This document shows positions 33,706-42,974 of a stretch of DNA of 64,000 nt, in pieces. Positions within the stretch are counted from its first letter, which is position 1. Each line of letters starts with the position of its first letter. The stretch lies in contig NZ_LT635548.1 in NCBI RefSeq assembly GCF_900120155.1, positions 158,601 to 222,600 of the forward strand. Direction: 5' to 3'. The notes beneath the pieces were generated by a model. The model saw only the letters and a program-made list of their open reading frames with translations. It had not been told where the DNA came from and did not search any database. Origin of the DNA: Clostridium sp. Marseille-P3244 (GTDB taxonomy: Bacteria > Bacillota > Clostridia > Lachnospirales > Lachnospiraceae). The position numbers were made by a program, and so were the translations under genes.

Positions 33706-34569
33706 CTATGCCTCCCTGCTTTCAATGAGCGGGCAGGCCTTCAGCCATGCCACTGCCCGCTTTGTTGCGGTGTCCGGATCGTCAAAATAAATCTGATTAT
33801 TGATCTCCAGTGTCACAGAACCGTCGAAATTATGATTAATGAGTGTCTCAAGATAACTCTCCAGCGGATTACTCCCGTCACCCGGCACCATGTGCCCTGC
33901 CGGACTCCCATCCGCCAGATGCACATGATTAATCACGCCGAAAGTCTCATAGTAATCCTCCACGCTCTCCCCTGCCGATGCGGCAGCCACGCAGTCTACA
34001 CAGGCTGTGAGGCTGGGGGATCCAACCGCGTCGATCAGATATTTCAGCGTCTGTCTGTCATAGCACAGATTAGACTCGTACATTTGCAGCTGTTCCATTA
34101 CCATCTCTACTCCCAGTTTTTCTGCATACTCCGCAAGCTCTCTGAGCGCCTCGATCGATCTCTGATAGGCTGCGTCCCGGTCTTCGTCAAACATACAGTA
34201 CCCCATCTGAGGGAAAAAATATTTTGCACCAAACGCTTTTGTGTCCTCAATATATTCTTTCACGATATGGATACTGTTCTTCCGAACATAAGGGTTGGCT
34301 GAGGCCACATTGATCGGGTACAGGCAGATCTGCTCTGCCGTAAAGACAGACATCGCAAGCCCTCTCTCATCCAGCATCTTACGAATCGACAGAACCTTTT
34401 TCTGCCGCTTTCCCGGCGGCGTATCAAACGCACAATAATGGGGCGCCCCTCCCCAGAAATCTACGTATTTCAGCCCACTTTCGGCGATTGAATCCAGCGT
34501 GTATTCCAAACTGTACTGCTGATATCCCACGCTCATTACCCCGAACTGATCAAAAGAAAGTTTATGCAT
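33706..34569 (-). CDS. FrlC-like sugar epimerase (TIM barrel)
   Basis: 287 residues. It shares with fructoselysine 3-epimerase FrlC the WGGAPH motif (about 39-44), the EQLQMYESN segment, and HVHLADG followed by VPGDGSNPL. All four metal ligands are present: Glu159, Asp192, His217 and Glu255. It would epimerise a keto-sugar or Amadori compound. It overlaps the paralogous gene upstream by 8 bases, and the paralogue has lost three of the four ligands, which suggests that the two products work as a pair. Confidence 0.82.
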   Translation of the reverse strand: MHKLSFDQFGVMSVGYQQYSLEYTLDSIAESGLKYVDFWGGAPHYCAFDTPPGKRQKKVLSIRKMLDERGLAMSVFTAEQICLYPINVASANPYVRKNSIHIVKEYIEDTKAFGAKYFFPQMGYCMFDEDRDAAYQRSIEALRELAEYAEKLGVEMVMEQLQMYESNLCYDRQTLKYLIDAVGSPSLTACVDCVAAASAGESVEDYYETFGVINHVHLADGSPAGHMVPGDGSNPLESYLETLINHNFDGSVTLEINNQIYFDDPDTATKRAVAWLKACPLIESREA

Positions 34570-35410
34570 CCTGCCCGCCTCCCTTCAGAAGTCCCTCAAA
34601 GACCTCCAGTGATCTTGCGTAATACTTTTCCGCTTCATAGGCGTATTCTTCCATTGTGATCTCCAATGCCACCGGTCCTTTATACCCGTATCTCTTCAAG
34701 GTATCTACATGAGCCTGAAGATCCTGGCTCCCATCTCCCAGGACCAGCTGTTCGTCCTCTTCGTCGCTGTCGGAAATCTGTACATTGCGGATCCGATCCC
34801 CGAATTTTCGGAAATAATCCTCCAGCGTCTCTCCTCCCGCACATACGGCACATGTATTGACACTGAGCGCCAGACTATCATGTCCCGTCTGTTCCAGAAT
34901 ATACTCTACGTCCCCGCTGTCCTTTGTAAGCCCTGAAATACACGGGGATACGTTCTGAAGGAGCAGGGTCACTCCGCACTGCTCCGCTGTTCTGCACAGC
35001 AGATCCAGAGACTCACAACAGTACTTGAGAGCCTCCTCTGGCGGCCGGTCCATCGTTCCCTTTCCCGGATATATGATAACTTTATCACAGTCAAATGCAG
35101 CTGCATTTTCAATATAGAACTGTAACTGTACTATGCTCCTATTTCTGAGATAAGACTGATTCGACGCGATATTGACAGGCAGAAAATTTTGCTCCGGCTC
35201 TATCACCGCCACCTGGATTCCTGCTTCCCGGATCCGCTCCGCCACCCGTCTGACCGGAAATGTCTTTGCCTCATACACACTGTAGTGCGGATGACATCCC
35301 GACAACTCGATCCAGTCAAGTCCGAGACGCTTTACAGATTTAAGGAAATAAGGAAAACTATATCTTCTGTATGTCATGTTATTGATACAGAGCTGTTCTC
35401 TTAATCCCAT
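34562..35410 (-). CDS. FrlC-like TIM-barrel paralogue with a degenerate metal site
   Basis: 282 residues, same fold and length as the neighbour encoded at 33706-34569 (LSGCHPHYSVY matches WGGAPHYCAF; VLGDGSQDL matches VPGDGSNPL). Aligning the two, Glu159 becomes Gln152 (LLLQNVSP), Asp192 becomes Asn185 (SVNTCA), His217 becomes Gln211 (NVQISDS), and only Glu255 is kept as Glu250. It should therefore not bind the usual metal ion. It could be a pseudoenzyme partner, a binding protein or a regulator. ATG at 35410 after AGAGGTG, 12 bases past the yjbQ-like gene. Confidence 0.8.
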   Translation of the reverse strand: MGLREQLCINNMTYRRYSFPYFLKSVKRLGLDWIELSGCHPHYSVYEAKTFPVRRVAERIREAGIQVAVIEPEQNFLPVNIASNQSYLRNRSIVQLQFYIENAAAFDCDKVIIYPGKGTMDRPPEEALKYCCESLDLLCRTAEQCGVTLLLQNVSPCISGLTKDSGDVEYILEQTGHDSLALSVNTCAVCAGGETLEDYFRKFGDRIRNVQISDSDEEDEQLVLGDGSQDLQAHVDTLKRYGYKGPVALEITMEEYAYEAEKYYARSLEVFEGLLKGGGQDA

Positions 35411-35422
35411 TCTTATACACCT

Positions 35423-35854
35423 CTATTCTTCTCCTATAACCATAACGGAAATCCTCCTGTCCTGCGGTCCATCAAACTCCGCCAGATAAATTTCCTGAGC
35501 ACTGCCGCATATCAGACGTCCATTCGAAACTGGCATGACGGTATGGTTTCCCGCCACCATAGATTTGAGATGGCCTGTAGGATTCCCGGCCATGGCGCCA
35601 TATTCCCTGAGGAATCTGGCATGATAATAATCCCCGTCCTCTGGAAACAGCCCAGACAGTTTCTCCAGGATATCTGCTTCCAGACATTCCAGCCGTTCAT
35701 TGACCATGATCCCTGTGGTCGTATGCAAGGTAATCACATATACCACTCCGTCACGAATTCCGGATTCCTCCACGACTTTCCTGATATCCGATCCGATCGC
35801 ACGCAGTTCATTATAATTTTCTGTTTCATATTCCAATTCTCTGTAACAGATCAT
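35423..35854 (-). CDS. YjbQ family protein (UPF0047)
   Basis: 143 residues with the whole UPF0047 signature: ITLHTTTGIMVNE, GNPTGHLKSM, GNHTVMPVSNGRL and QEIYLAEFDGPQ. Family members have weak thiamine-phosphate synthase activity in vitro and an unknown main role. It lies directly after the amidohydrolase stop with no gap, in the middle of the island operon, which suggests a pathway-specific function here. Confidence 0.88.
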   Translation of the reverse strand: MICYRELEYETENYNELRAIGSDIRKVVEESGIRDGVVYVITLHTTTGIMVNERLECLEADILEKLSGLFPEDGDYYHARFLREYGAMAGNPTGHLKSMVAGNHTVMPVSNGRLICGSAQEIYLAEFDGPQDRRISVMVIGEE

Positions 35855-36697
35855 CTAAATATCCCCTCCCAGAAATTCAACAGCGTTTTCGCCGAGGATC
35901 AGTTCTTTCGTAGATTCACGCATATCCATCTCCCGAATCGCCAGGATCATGCGGCGCTGTTCCAGCCGTGGATCATCGGATCCAAACATAACCTGATGAC
36001 GCAGGCTCCGATCGATCCAGTGCTTTCCAATGTCCATTTCCAGCGACTGGTGATAGAACTGCCGGGCATCATCAAAATACAGAAGCGCTGTATCCGTGTA
36101 CACATTCCTGTACTTTAGCATGAGCATACAGACCTCCCGCACCCAGGGCCATCCAAAATGAGCCAGACAGATCTTCACATCCGAATACCGGTATGCCACT
36201 TCCTCAAACTCCAGCGGATGAGCATATTTTGTCAGTGTACCCGGTGCCATAGATACCCCGCTGTGGAAGATAACCGGACGGCGGTACTTCCTGCAGATGT
36301 CATAAAGTTTCCACATTCTTTCATCCGTGGGAAATACCTGCTGTTTGGAGGGATGGAGCTTCAACCCTTTCAGCCCTAGCTCTCCGAAGGCGTAATCCAG
36401 GTCTTCTGCCGCGCTCTCCCTGTTTGGATCCACACTGGCAAATCCGATCAGATGTTTAGGATACCGAGCCACAAGATGTGCGACTTTCTCATTTTCCAAC
36501 AGCGGCGCTCCGCCCACGTCAAGGGGAAGCAGACAAAGCCTGTCAATCCCTGAACACCTGCAGTCTCTCTCCCACTGGCTGATCCCGAACGCGTCTGTCT
36601 TATACAGTCCCATCTCCCGGCGGCTGCGCTCCAACTGTTCCTCGGTAGGTTCCGCTTCTTCAAGGAACATCGGATGTACATGCATGTCAATAACCAT
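35855..36697 (-). CDS. Amidohydrolase family protein (PF04909 type)
   Basis: 280 residues, metal-dependent TIM-barrel hydrolase/decarboxylase. It has the N-terminal DMHVHP (His6 and His8), KLHPSKQQVFP near residue 118, IFHSGVS, LAHFGWPW and the C-terminal GSDDPR aspartate. Relatives include ACMSD-type decarboxylases and uncharacterised hydrolases. Within this island it may process the non-sugar part of the conjugate. ATG at 36697 after GAGGTGGG. Confidence 0.85.
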   Translation of the reverse strand: MVIDMHVHPMFLEEAEPTEEQLERSRREMGLYKTDAFGISQWERDCRCSGIDRLCLLPLDVGGAPLLENEKVAHLVARYPKHLIGFASVDPNRESAAEDLDYAFGELGLKGLKLHPSKQQVFPTDERMWKLYDICRKYRRPVIFHSGVSMAPGTLTKYAHPLEFEEVAYRYSDVKICLAHFGWPWVREVCMLMLKYRNVYTDTALLYFDDARQFYHQSLEMDIGKHWIDRSLRHQVMFGSDDPRLEQRRMILAIREMDMRESTKELILGENAVEFLGGDI

Positions 36698-36727
36698 TTT
36701 CCCACCTCTTTCTTTCTATAAAATATC

Positions 36728-37516
36728 TCATGTTTTCCAAGGTCCGAACGTCTCAATGACCTCTGCTGCGATCTTTGCGCCCAGCTCTTGGCATTCGGGG
36801 ATTTCAAGCCCTGTCATGATCCCATACATAAAGCCGGCCATAAAGGAATCGCCTGCCCCTACGGTATTAACCACAGTGGCTGGAAAAATCCCATATTCAT
36901 AAAACTTCTGTCCGTCATAAGCTATGCTTCCTTTTTCTCCAAGGGTCACAACCGCTGTCTTCGCTCCCTGGGATACTCTCATTTTGAGGAATTCCCGCAC
37001 GGAAAGATCTGTCTCCTCAAAGGAAAAAAACGCATAGTCCACATACCGGATAGTCTCATCCACCATAGGGTCCTCTACTTCTGTCGCATAATCAAAACAT
37101 ATCTTTGCGCCGTATTTTTTCAGTCTGGGGAGATGCATATGTGCATTTCCCCAGAAAGCCAGATGGATCAGATCATGGCGGGCGGCATAGTCTATGTCTT
37201 CCTCCGAAAATTCCACGTTCTCCATGACACCTTCCAGATAATCCCCGTAGATCCGCTCCTTATCTAACAGATCCATATAGGATACTGCCGTTGATCCGTC
37301 CCCTGTTCTCAGATGGCTGATATCGATCCCTTCCTTTTTCAGTGTCCGGATCATCTCTCTTCCATATCTGTCATTGCCTGTTGTACTAATGACCGCCGTC
37401 TCCGCTCCAAGCCTTTTTATATGTACCGCAAAGTCAACGGCGTTTCCTGTACAGTAATACTGTCCCAGTTTCGGATACAGATCGATACAATTGTCCCCTA
37501 TCGCTGCCACTTTCAT
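36728..37516 (-). CDS. PfkB-family sugar kinase, fructoselysine 6-kinase (FrlD)-like
   Basis: 262 residues. The start MKVAAIGDNCIDLYPKLGQYY, the GNAVDFAVHIKRLG stretch, ERIYGDYLEGVMENVEFSEED and the C-terminal NTVGAGDSFMAGF with the catalytic aspartate match FrlD more closely than other PfkB kinases I know. FrlD phosphorylates fructoselysine at O6. A second kinase of the same type lies at 39098-39952. ATG at 37516 follows GGGGGTGA. Confidence 0.85.
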   Translation of the reverse strand: MKVAAIGDNCIDLYPKLGQYYCTGNAVDFAVHIKRLGAETAVISTTGNDRYGREMIRTLKKEGIDISHLRTGDGSTAVSYMDLLDKERIYGDYLEGVMENVEFSEEDIDYAARHDLIHLAFWGNAHMHLPRLKKYGAKICFDYATEVEDPMVDETIRYVDYAFFSFEETDLSVREFLKMRVSQGAKTAVVTLGEKGSIAYDGQKFYEYGIFPATVVNTVGAGDSFMAGFMYGIMTGLEIPECQELGAKIAAEVIETFGPWKT

Positions 37517-37533
37517 GTTTCTCACCCCCGCTA

Positions 37534-39084
37534 TCAGAAGATAAATCCCGCTACAAGGAACAGGATTGCCGACAATACCGCCGCGATGATCATATACGGC
37601 ACCGATGTGGTCGATGACTCATAGACATCGGTATCTGTAGCCGCAGCCGCGACGAGCGCGCCGTCCGAATACAAGCATCCCTGGCTTCCCCAGATTCCGG
37701 CGCAGATCAGAGCAGCGATCGTAAGATACGGATTCGCTCCTGTCGCAGAGGCCAGCGGGATAATAATCGGTAGAGCCATCATGTACAGAGACCAGTTGAA
37801 ACTCACAAGGAACTCTGTGCAGGCAAATACGACAAACACTATAAATGGAAGCAGATTCGGTGACAAAACATGTTCTGTGATACTGACGATATAAGGTGCG
37901 AATCCCATGGCGTCCAGCTGGTTGACCAGCACGAGAGATACGCCAAACAGAACTGTCAACATCGTCATGTCCTTAAATCCTTCCAGAAGAATATCGTTGA
38001 TAAACTGCTTCGGCGTACAGAGCCCCTGAAATACAAACAAGAAGAAAGATACTACCAGAGCCGCGATGATGCCTACCATGATGTCTAAGCCCGCCAGAGC
38101 TGCTCCCCCTACAAGGGCGATGACCGGCAGGAAGAAGTTGATCATACGGTGCGGGATACCCTCGTTGATATCTCCAGAACTCACTTCCGCATTGTCTCCC
38201 ATCTCTTTTCCGCTTGCTGCCGGCGCGACCGGCCCGCCATTTTTTACACGCTCCGTCGCCTTTTTCATCTTGCCAATATCTGGTATCACTCCTAGAGCCA
38301 CCAGAAGGCCGATGATCAGTATGATGATCGGGAAGAACATAAACGGCACCATCTTCATATATTCCGCCACGCCCTGTCCTGAAGCCGCAAATCCCGAGGT
38401 CTCCAGCAGCACTGCCACGAAGACAACCCAGGCTCCCAGAGGCCACAGAGTTGCTGGCGCCACAGCGCTCGCACGTATCATAAAGGCAGATTTCTCGCGA
38501 GGGATGCCATAGCTGTCCGCCAGAGGCGTCATCGCAGCTCCTGTAGTAAAGGCACTCAACTCATCGTCTACAGAGAGCACTGCATCCATCAGCCACATGA
38601 TTACAAGTGAAGTCTTTCCCTTCTTTGCTTTCTTTTTCGCCCAGTTGGCAAATGCCTTCGCGCCGCCGCCTTTTCCGATTGCCGCCAGAACGCTTCCCAT
38701 CGCGAAGTACAGAAGGATCATGCGGGCATTGTCATAATTCAGGAGTGCGCCAATCTGCTCCTCTGTAAACGCCACTAAGATATCCCCCCGGAACCGCATA
38801 AATACGGTCAAAAAAGACGCCCATATGAACGCTTCCAGGAATCCTTTTGTCAGCAATACAAAAACAAACATTACCACGGGGATCAGAAGCGTCCATGCCC
38901 CAAAATCCACGATCATGTCTGCCGGCATAGTCTCTCCCGCGTCAAAATCTACCGTTTCCGCAATCTCCTGATACTCACTGTATCCGACCTTTTCGCTCGG
39001 CGCAAAAAGAGCCACAATGATAAATACCGCGATCATCATTGCATACGCCGCTACTCTCTTTTTATCACTGAAAAATAACTTCAT
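37534..39084 (-). CDS. NhaC-type Na+/H+ antiporter family transporter
   Basis: 516 residues with about 11-12 hydrophobic helices, including the paired MWLMDAVLSVDDELSAFTTGAAMTPLADSYGI-type region (about 165-195, in pieces) typical of the NhaC/ion-transporter superfamily. A long polar loop follows residue 275. Placed between the two FrlD-like kinases, it is the only membrane transporter in this island. It may therefore carry the substrate, or exchange an amino acid or cation, rather than serve pH homeostasis. ATG at 39084 after AAAGGAGA. Confidence 0.87.
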   Translation of the reverse strand: MKLFFSDKKRVAAYAMMIAVFIIVALFAPSEKVGYSEYQEIAETVDFDAGETMPADMIVDFGAWTLLIPVVMFVFVLLTKGFLEAFIWASFLTVFMRFRGDILVAFTEEQIGALLNYDNARMILLYFAMGSVLAAIGKGGGAKAFANWAKKKAKKGKTSLVIMWLMDAVLSVDDELSAFTTGAAMTPLADSYGIPREKSAFMIRASAVAPATLWPLGAWVVFVAVLLETSGFAASGQGVAEYMKMVPFMFFPIIILIIGLLVALGVIPDIGKMKKATERVKNGGPVAPAASGKEMGDNAEVSSGDINEGIPHRMINFFLPVIALVGGAALAGLDIMVGIIAALVVSFFLFVFQGLCTPKQFINDILLEGFKDMTMLTVLFGVSLVLVNQLDAMGFAPYIVSITEHVLSPNLLPFIVFVVFACTEFLVSFNWSLYMMALPIIIPLASATGANPYLTIAALICAGIWGSQGCLYSDGALVAAAATDTDVYESSTTSVPYMIIAAVLSAILFLVAGFIF

Positions 39085-39097
39085 CTCCGGTCTCCTT

Positions 39098-39952
39098 TCA
39101 TTTAATCTTCTGTCCATACCCAAATGCTCCGCTTATAAGACAGTTTTTTGCGGAAAATTCCGCCGCGTATTCAAATGCTTCCCGGATCGCTTTTTCTTCC
39201 ATGGGCATATTTTTTCGCCACCCGCTTTTGAGCAGGCTCATCAAAAAGGAAGTAAAAAAGCTGTCCCCCGCTCCCATCGTATCCACTGCCTCTGTTAAAC
39301 GAACCATTCCTTCATAATATTTTCTCCCGTTATACAGGATCTGTCCTCTAGTCCCCATCGTCGCAAGTACATAAGGAACCCCTTTTTCAAAAATACGTTT
39401 CAAAAAAATTCGGATTTCATCGTTATCCATATGCTCACATGAGAACAGAGCAAAATCAATATGCGGGCACACCTGCGTCAAATACTCGTCTTTCCTGTAT
39501 TCGTCCTCTTCTGAAAAATCAAACGTAATCAGTGCTTCGGTATCTTCCAGTTTTCTGAGCTGACTTTCCTCCTCCGCGTAGCAGCTGCAGTGGATCAGAT
39601 CAAATCCTCTCAGATACTCCACTTCTTCTTCAGTCAGGATCATCGCTCCATGCAGATTTTCCCTGTCATCATCCTGCAGGAATATACGTTCTCCATGGAT
39701 CAGATTCACATCGCACCTCTCTGTGACCGTTCCGGTCTCCGTCCGGCAGCGGGAAATATCCACGCCGATATCATTCAGAGCCCTCTGGATCATTTTTGCC
39801 TCTTTGTCCGCACCCCAGCAGCCAAGATACGCCGACTCCACTCCTGATTTTTTCGCGTATACCGCAAAATTGACACAGTTACCTCCCGGATACATCATGT
39901 TCTGATTGACGTACCGATCTGCCACATTGTCTCCATATCCGATCACCTTCAT
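39098..39952 (-). CDS. Second PfkB-family FrlD-like kinase
   Basis: 284 residues: MKVIGYGDNVADRYVNQN, GGNCVNFAVYAKKSG, LHGAMILTEEEVEYLRGFDLIH and the active-site VDTMGAGDSFFTSF. It is similar in layout to the kinase at 36728-37516 but diverged, so the two probably act on different substrates, for example a parent compound and its epimer. The stop of the next gene upstream is 4 bases from its start. Confidence 0.85.
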   Translation of the reverse strand: MKVIGYGDNVADRYVNQNMMYPGGNCVNFAVYAKKSGVESAYLGCWGADKEAKMIQRALNDIGVDISRCRTETGTVTERCDVNLIHGERIFLQDDDRENLHGAMILTEEEVEYLRGFDLIHCSCYAEEESQLRKLEDTEALITFDFSEEDEYRKDEYLTQVCPHIDFALFSCEHMDNDEIRIFLKRIFEKGVPYVLATMGTRGQILYNGRKYYEGMVRLTEAVDTMGAGDSFFTSFLMSLLKSGWRKNMPMEEKAIREAFEYAAEFSAKNCLISGAFGYGQKIK

Positions 39953-39955
39953 TTT

Positions 39956-41512
39956 TTACTCCCGTCCGTCGTATACGACTTTTCCGTCAAAAACTGTCAT
40001 GCACACTCGCAGCCGTTTTCTGGCTTCCCCTTCGGTTCCCAGGATGTCTCCGTCTATCACCGCGATGTCGGCCAGTTTGCCAGGTTCCAGTGTTCCAAGA
40101 ATGTCTTCCGCAAAATTCGCCTTCTGACCATTTTTTGTCCACCCTTCCAGCACTTCCGCCGGAGTTATGGCCTCCTGTCTGTTATACCCCTGCTCTGGCA
40201 TAGAATCTGGAAATTTTCTTTCTGCGGCATAGCAGACGGATAGTGGAATATCAGGCACATCCAGCGGCAAATCTGTTCCCCAGCAGAGATTGACCCCCGC
40301 GTCTCTCAGAGAACGGTATGGCCAGATATTTTTCTGACGCTCTTTGGAAAAATACCGAAGGCCATAATATTCTTTATATTTCGGATAACAGCTCATGATC
40401 TGCACATAATTGATTGCTGTGACATCATTCTCTTTCATTCGCCTGATATCAGCAGGATCGATCAGTTCCATATCGATCACTGCATGACGGGCATCTCTTT
40501 CACCGTTCTCCTTCCGGCACTCTTCCAGAATATCTATGGCTTTTCTCACCGCCCGGTCTCCCTCTGCATGAAGCGCACACCGGAAATCATTTTTGTCTGC
40601 TTCTTTTACAGACTCTTCGATCGCTCTGTAATCCGGCGGCGTATATTCTGGAAGTTTTTCTCCCTTCGGATATCTGTCCAGAATGTCTCCTTCACCAGAC
40701 TCAATATCTCCATCTACCATGATGTTATACCCCATAAATTTCACACGGTCCTTTTGGAATGTGTCCCTCATCCGTTTCCCATAAGGGATGTCCACATCTC
40801 TGCTCACCGGCTGGCTGACAAGGTATACTCTGTGCTTGAGCTCTCCGGAATCCTCCATTTCTTTCAGAACATCCGTGAATCCATAGTAGTCGTCAAAACC
40901 GATCTCTTTGATTCCTGTGACACCCCGGCTTGCAAGCATATCCTGGAACTCAAGATACTGTTGTTTTGCCTGCGCTTTGTTCCCGACCAATTCCTGGAAC
41001 ACTCTCCAGCACGCCTCTGCGTAACAGCTGTCTTCATCAAAATCATATCTCTCACGGGCTTTCTGATTCATCAGGCATGTCTCCCGGCTCTCACGGAAGA
41101 CAACGGCTGCTCTTTCAGGGAACCATGTCTCAAAGATATCTCTATCCAGCTCTATCCCATCATCCAGACCATGGCCAAGCAAAGGAGCTTCAGGGGAGAG
41201 TTGATCTTTATATGCCATAAGGATATCCTTCAGCGTTACTGCATCTTCTGCTCCGGAAGTATCAGCTCCCGCTCTCTGCCACATATATCCCATAAAAAAT
41301 ACATGGTTATCCACATATCCCGGGGTGATAGTTTTCCCTCTCAGGTCGTATATCTTTGTTTCATTATCCAGATACTCCGCGTGATTAGTCCACTCGTCCA
41401 CCGCAAGGATCCAACTTCCACTGACCGCCACGAAACCGTCTTTCAGCTCTTCCTGTGCATTTCCTGTAAAAATCCTGTCACACCGCAGGATCATGTCCGC
41501 TTTTTCGTCCAT
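39956..41512 (-). CDS. YtcJ-like amidohydrolase (Amidohydro_3)
   Basis: 518 residues: small N-terminal beta sandwich, metal-dependent TIM barrel, C-terminal strand set ending VFDGKVVYDGRE. The family motif after strand 1 is normally HxH, but here reads PGYVDNHVFFMG, keeping the first histidine (about residue 69) and replacing the second with Phe. LHAEGDRAV, RHAVID and WGTDLPLDVP are the other expected site motifs. Relatives hydrolyse N-acyl or amide bonds. It lies between the FrlB-like and second FrlD-like genes. Confidence 0.87.
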   Translation of the reverse strand: MDEKADMILRCDRIFTGNAQEELKDGFVAVSGSWILAVDEWTNHAEYLDNETKIYDLRGKTITPGYVDNHVFFMGYMWQRAGADTSGAEDAVTLKDILMAYKDQLSPEAPLLGHGLDDGIELDRDIFETWFPERAAVVFRESRETCLMNQKARERYDFDEDSCYAEACWRVFQELVGNKAQAKQQYLEFQDMLASRGVTGIKEIGFDDYYGFTDVLKEMEDSGELKHRVYLVSQPVSRDVDIPYGKRMRDTFQKDRVKFMGYNIMVDGDIESGEGDILDRYPKGEKLPEYTPPDYRAIEESVKEADKNDFRCALHAEGDRAVRKAIDILEECRKENGERDARHAVIDMELIDPADIRRMKENDVTAINYVQIMSCYPKYKEYYGLRYFSKERQKNIWPYRSLRDAGVNLCWGTDLPLDVPDIPLSVCYAAERKFPDSMPEQGYNRQEAITPAEVLEGWTKNGQKANFAEDILGTLEPGKLADIAVIDGDILGTEGEARKRLRVCMTVFDGKVVYDGRE

Positions 41513-41530
41513 TCGGTTTCACCCCGCATT

Positions 41531-42550
41531 CTAGTATTCCATTTTTCTGTAATATCTCCGAATATCCAGTGAATGCCCTCTTTTTTCCTCCAACTGATAG
41601 CTGAGCCGGTCAAGTATGGCTGTTATGATCACAGGAGAAAGAAGGGGCCTGAATTTTGCGTCGATTCCGGGAAGCTCATAATCTGCCGTATCGAAGACAT
41701 TTAGATTTTCCGTAAATCCAAGCTTTTTCGCAAAATTGACTACTCTTTCACACTGAGATCTGAGCTCATCTTCACCCATGATCACCATCAGGCTCACATT
41801 TTCATCAAGAATCTCCAGGGTACCATGGAAAAATTCTGCTGCCTTTACAGTCTTCGTCCGTATCCACTGCATTTCCTCCATAACACACATCCCGTAAGAA
41901 TAGGTTTCTCCCCATACGCTCCCAGCTCCAGTCAGCAAATGATAATCCACATCTTTATATTTTTCTGCAAAAGCTTCCATCTTTGATTCGCACGCGTATT
42001 TCACTGCCACGAGGGCCTCCGGCATTTTTTTTAGATTTTCGCAGAACTCTTCATACGCCTCAAATTCACCGCGCTCATAAATCAAAGAAAAGATCAGCAT
42101 ATAGAGGAGAAGGTAATCTCCATCCGCCGCTGAAAAGTCATCCATTTCATTAACAATGGCATAGTCTGCATCTCTGGCGTAAGGAACATCTCCTCGCCCG
42201 GAAATGCAAATCGTATCAGCGCCTTTTGTCCTACAGTATTCTGCAGCCTCAACGGTCTCTTCTGTTGTTCCTGATGTAGATGTAAAGATACAGACAGACC
42301 CTTCTCCCAACTGATTATGTCCTCCCGCGATCAGTTCCGCCGCAATAACTGCGTACGCCGGGATCGTAGATCTTGTCCTCAAATAATATTCAAATGGCAG
42401 GAACATGGCGTAAGATCCGCCGGATCCGATAAGAAACACGTTTTTGTAACCTCTTTGACTTACTTCTTTTACTACTTTTTCAATCTGGCTCTTCAGCTTT
42501 AACGTGTTGTGATTAATCGCCAGATACTTTTCTTCATCAAAATGGATCAT
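41531..42550 (-). CDS. SIS-domain FrlB-like deglycase
   Basis: 339 residues with two sugar-isomerase (SIS) domains. GSGGSYAMF (42-50) and TSTSGTTEET (90-99) bind the phosphosugar. Glu226 in CVMEEMQW and His242 in AEFFHGTLEI are 16 residues apart, as are the essential Glu and His of FraB/FrlB deglycases. The C-terminal DIRRYYRKMEY also matches FrlB. The enzyme would split a 6-phospho-fructosamine into glucose 6-phosphate and an amine. First gene of the long island operon; ATG at 42550 after AAAGGAGGTG. Confidence 0.85.
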   Translation of the reverse strand: MIHFDEEKYLAINHNTLKLKSQIEKVVKEVSQRGYKNVFLIGSGGSYAMFLPFEYYLRTRSTIPAYAVIAAELIAGGHNQLGEGSVCIFTSTSGTTEETVEAAEYCRTKGADTICISGRGDVPYARDADYAIVNEMDDFSAADGDYLLLYMLIFSLIYERGEFEAYEEFCENLKKMPEALVAVKYACESKMEAFAEKYKDVDYHLLTGAGSVWGETYSYGMCVMEEMQWIRTKTVKAAEFFHGTLEILDENVSLMVIMGEDELRSQCERVVNFAKKLGFTENLNVFDTADYELPGIDAKFRPLLSPVIITAILDRLSYQLEEKRGHSLDIRRYYRKMEY

Positions 42551-42974
42551 ATCCTTTTAACACCTCCTTTTCTGTGTTTATACCGCGCGCATTGGTATAT
42601 TAAATATATATTTACTGTTTTAAACATACCACTTATATTTTTAGCAGTCAATACTATATATTATATATATTTATAACCATATTTTTATATATTTTTTGTG
42701 TATTTTTAATATAATATTTTGTTTTTCTTCCTTTTTGTATGAGTATAAATAAATATACCACTTTACTTTCATAATCTCGTGTGGTATAATAAAACTACAA
42801 AAACAGCAAGTATACCTTTAATTTTTTTCACTATACCAATTTGCAAAAACAAACAGATATATCAACTTTATCATTTATACCAATTATAGAAACAACTATA
42901 CCAATTTCTTTCGGTTTACTTTTCAGGACAGTAGCTATTTATATATACCAGTTTTGTTTTAAAGAGGAGGCCTT
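42551..42974. promoter_or_regulatory. AT-rich divergent control region with about ten TATACCA half-sites
   Basis: Half-sites (TATACCA or its complement) at 42579-42584, 42593-42599, 42626-42631, 42754-42760, 42782-42788, 42811-42816, 42832-42838, 42876-42882, 42897-42903 and 42944-42950. Two adjacent pairs are 21 bases apart start to start (42811/42832 and 42876/42897). These are likely binding sites for one or both GntR-family regulators encoded next to it. Confidence 0.75.
42623..42651 (-). promoter_or_regulatory. Sigma-A type promoter for the Amadori-type island operon
   Basis: Minus-strand TTGACT (42646-42651), 17-base spacer, TATGTT (42623-42628). The half-site at 42626-42631 overlaps the -10 box, a repressing position. 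Confidence 0.65.
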
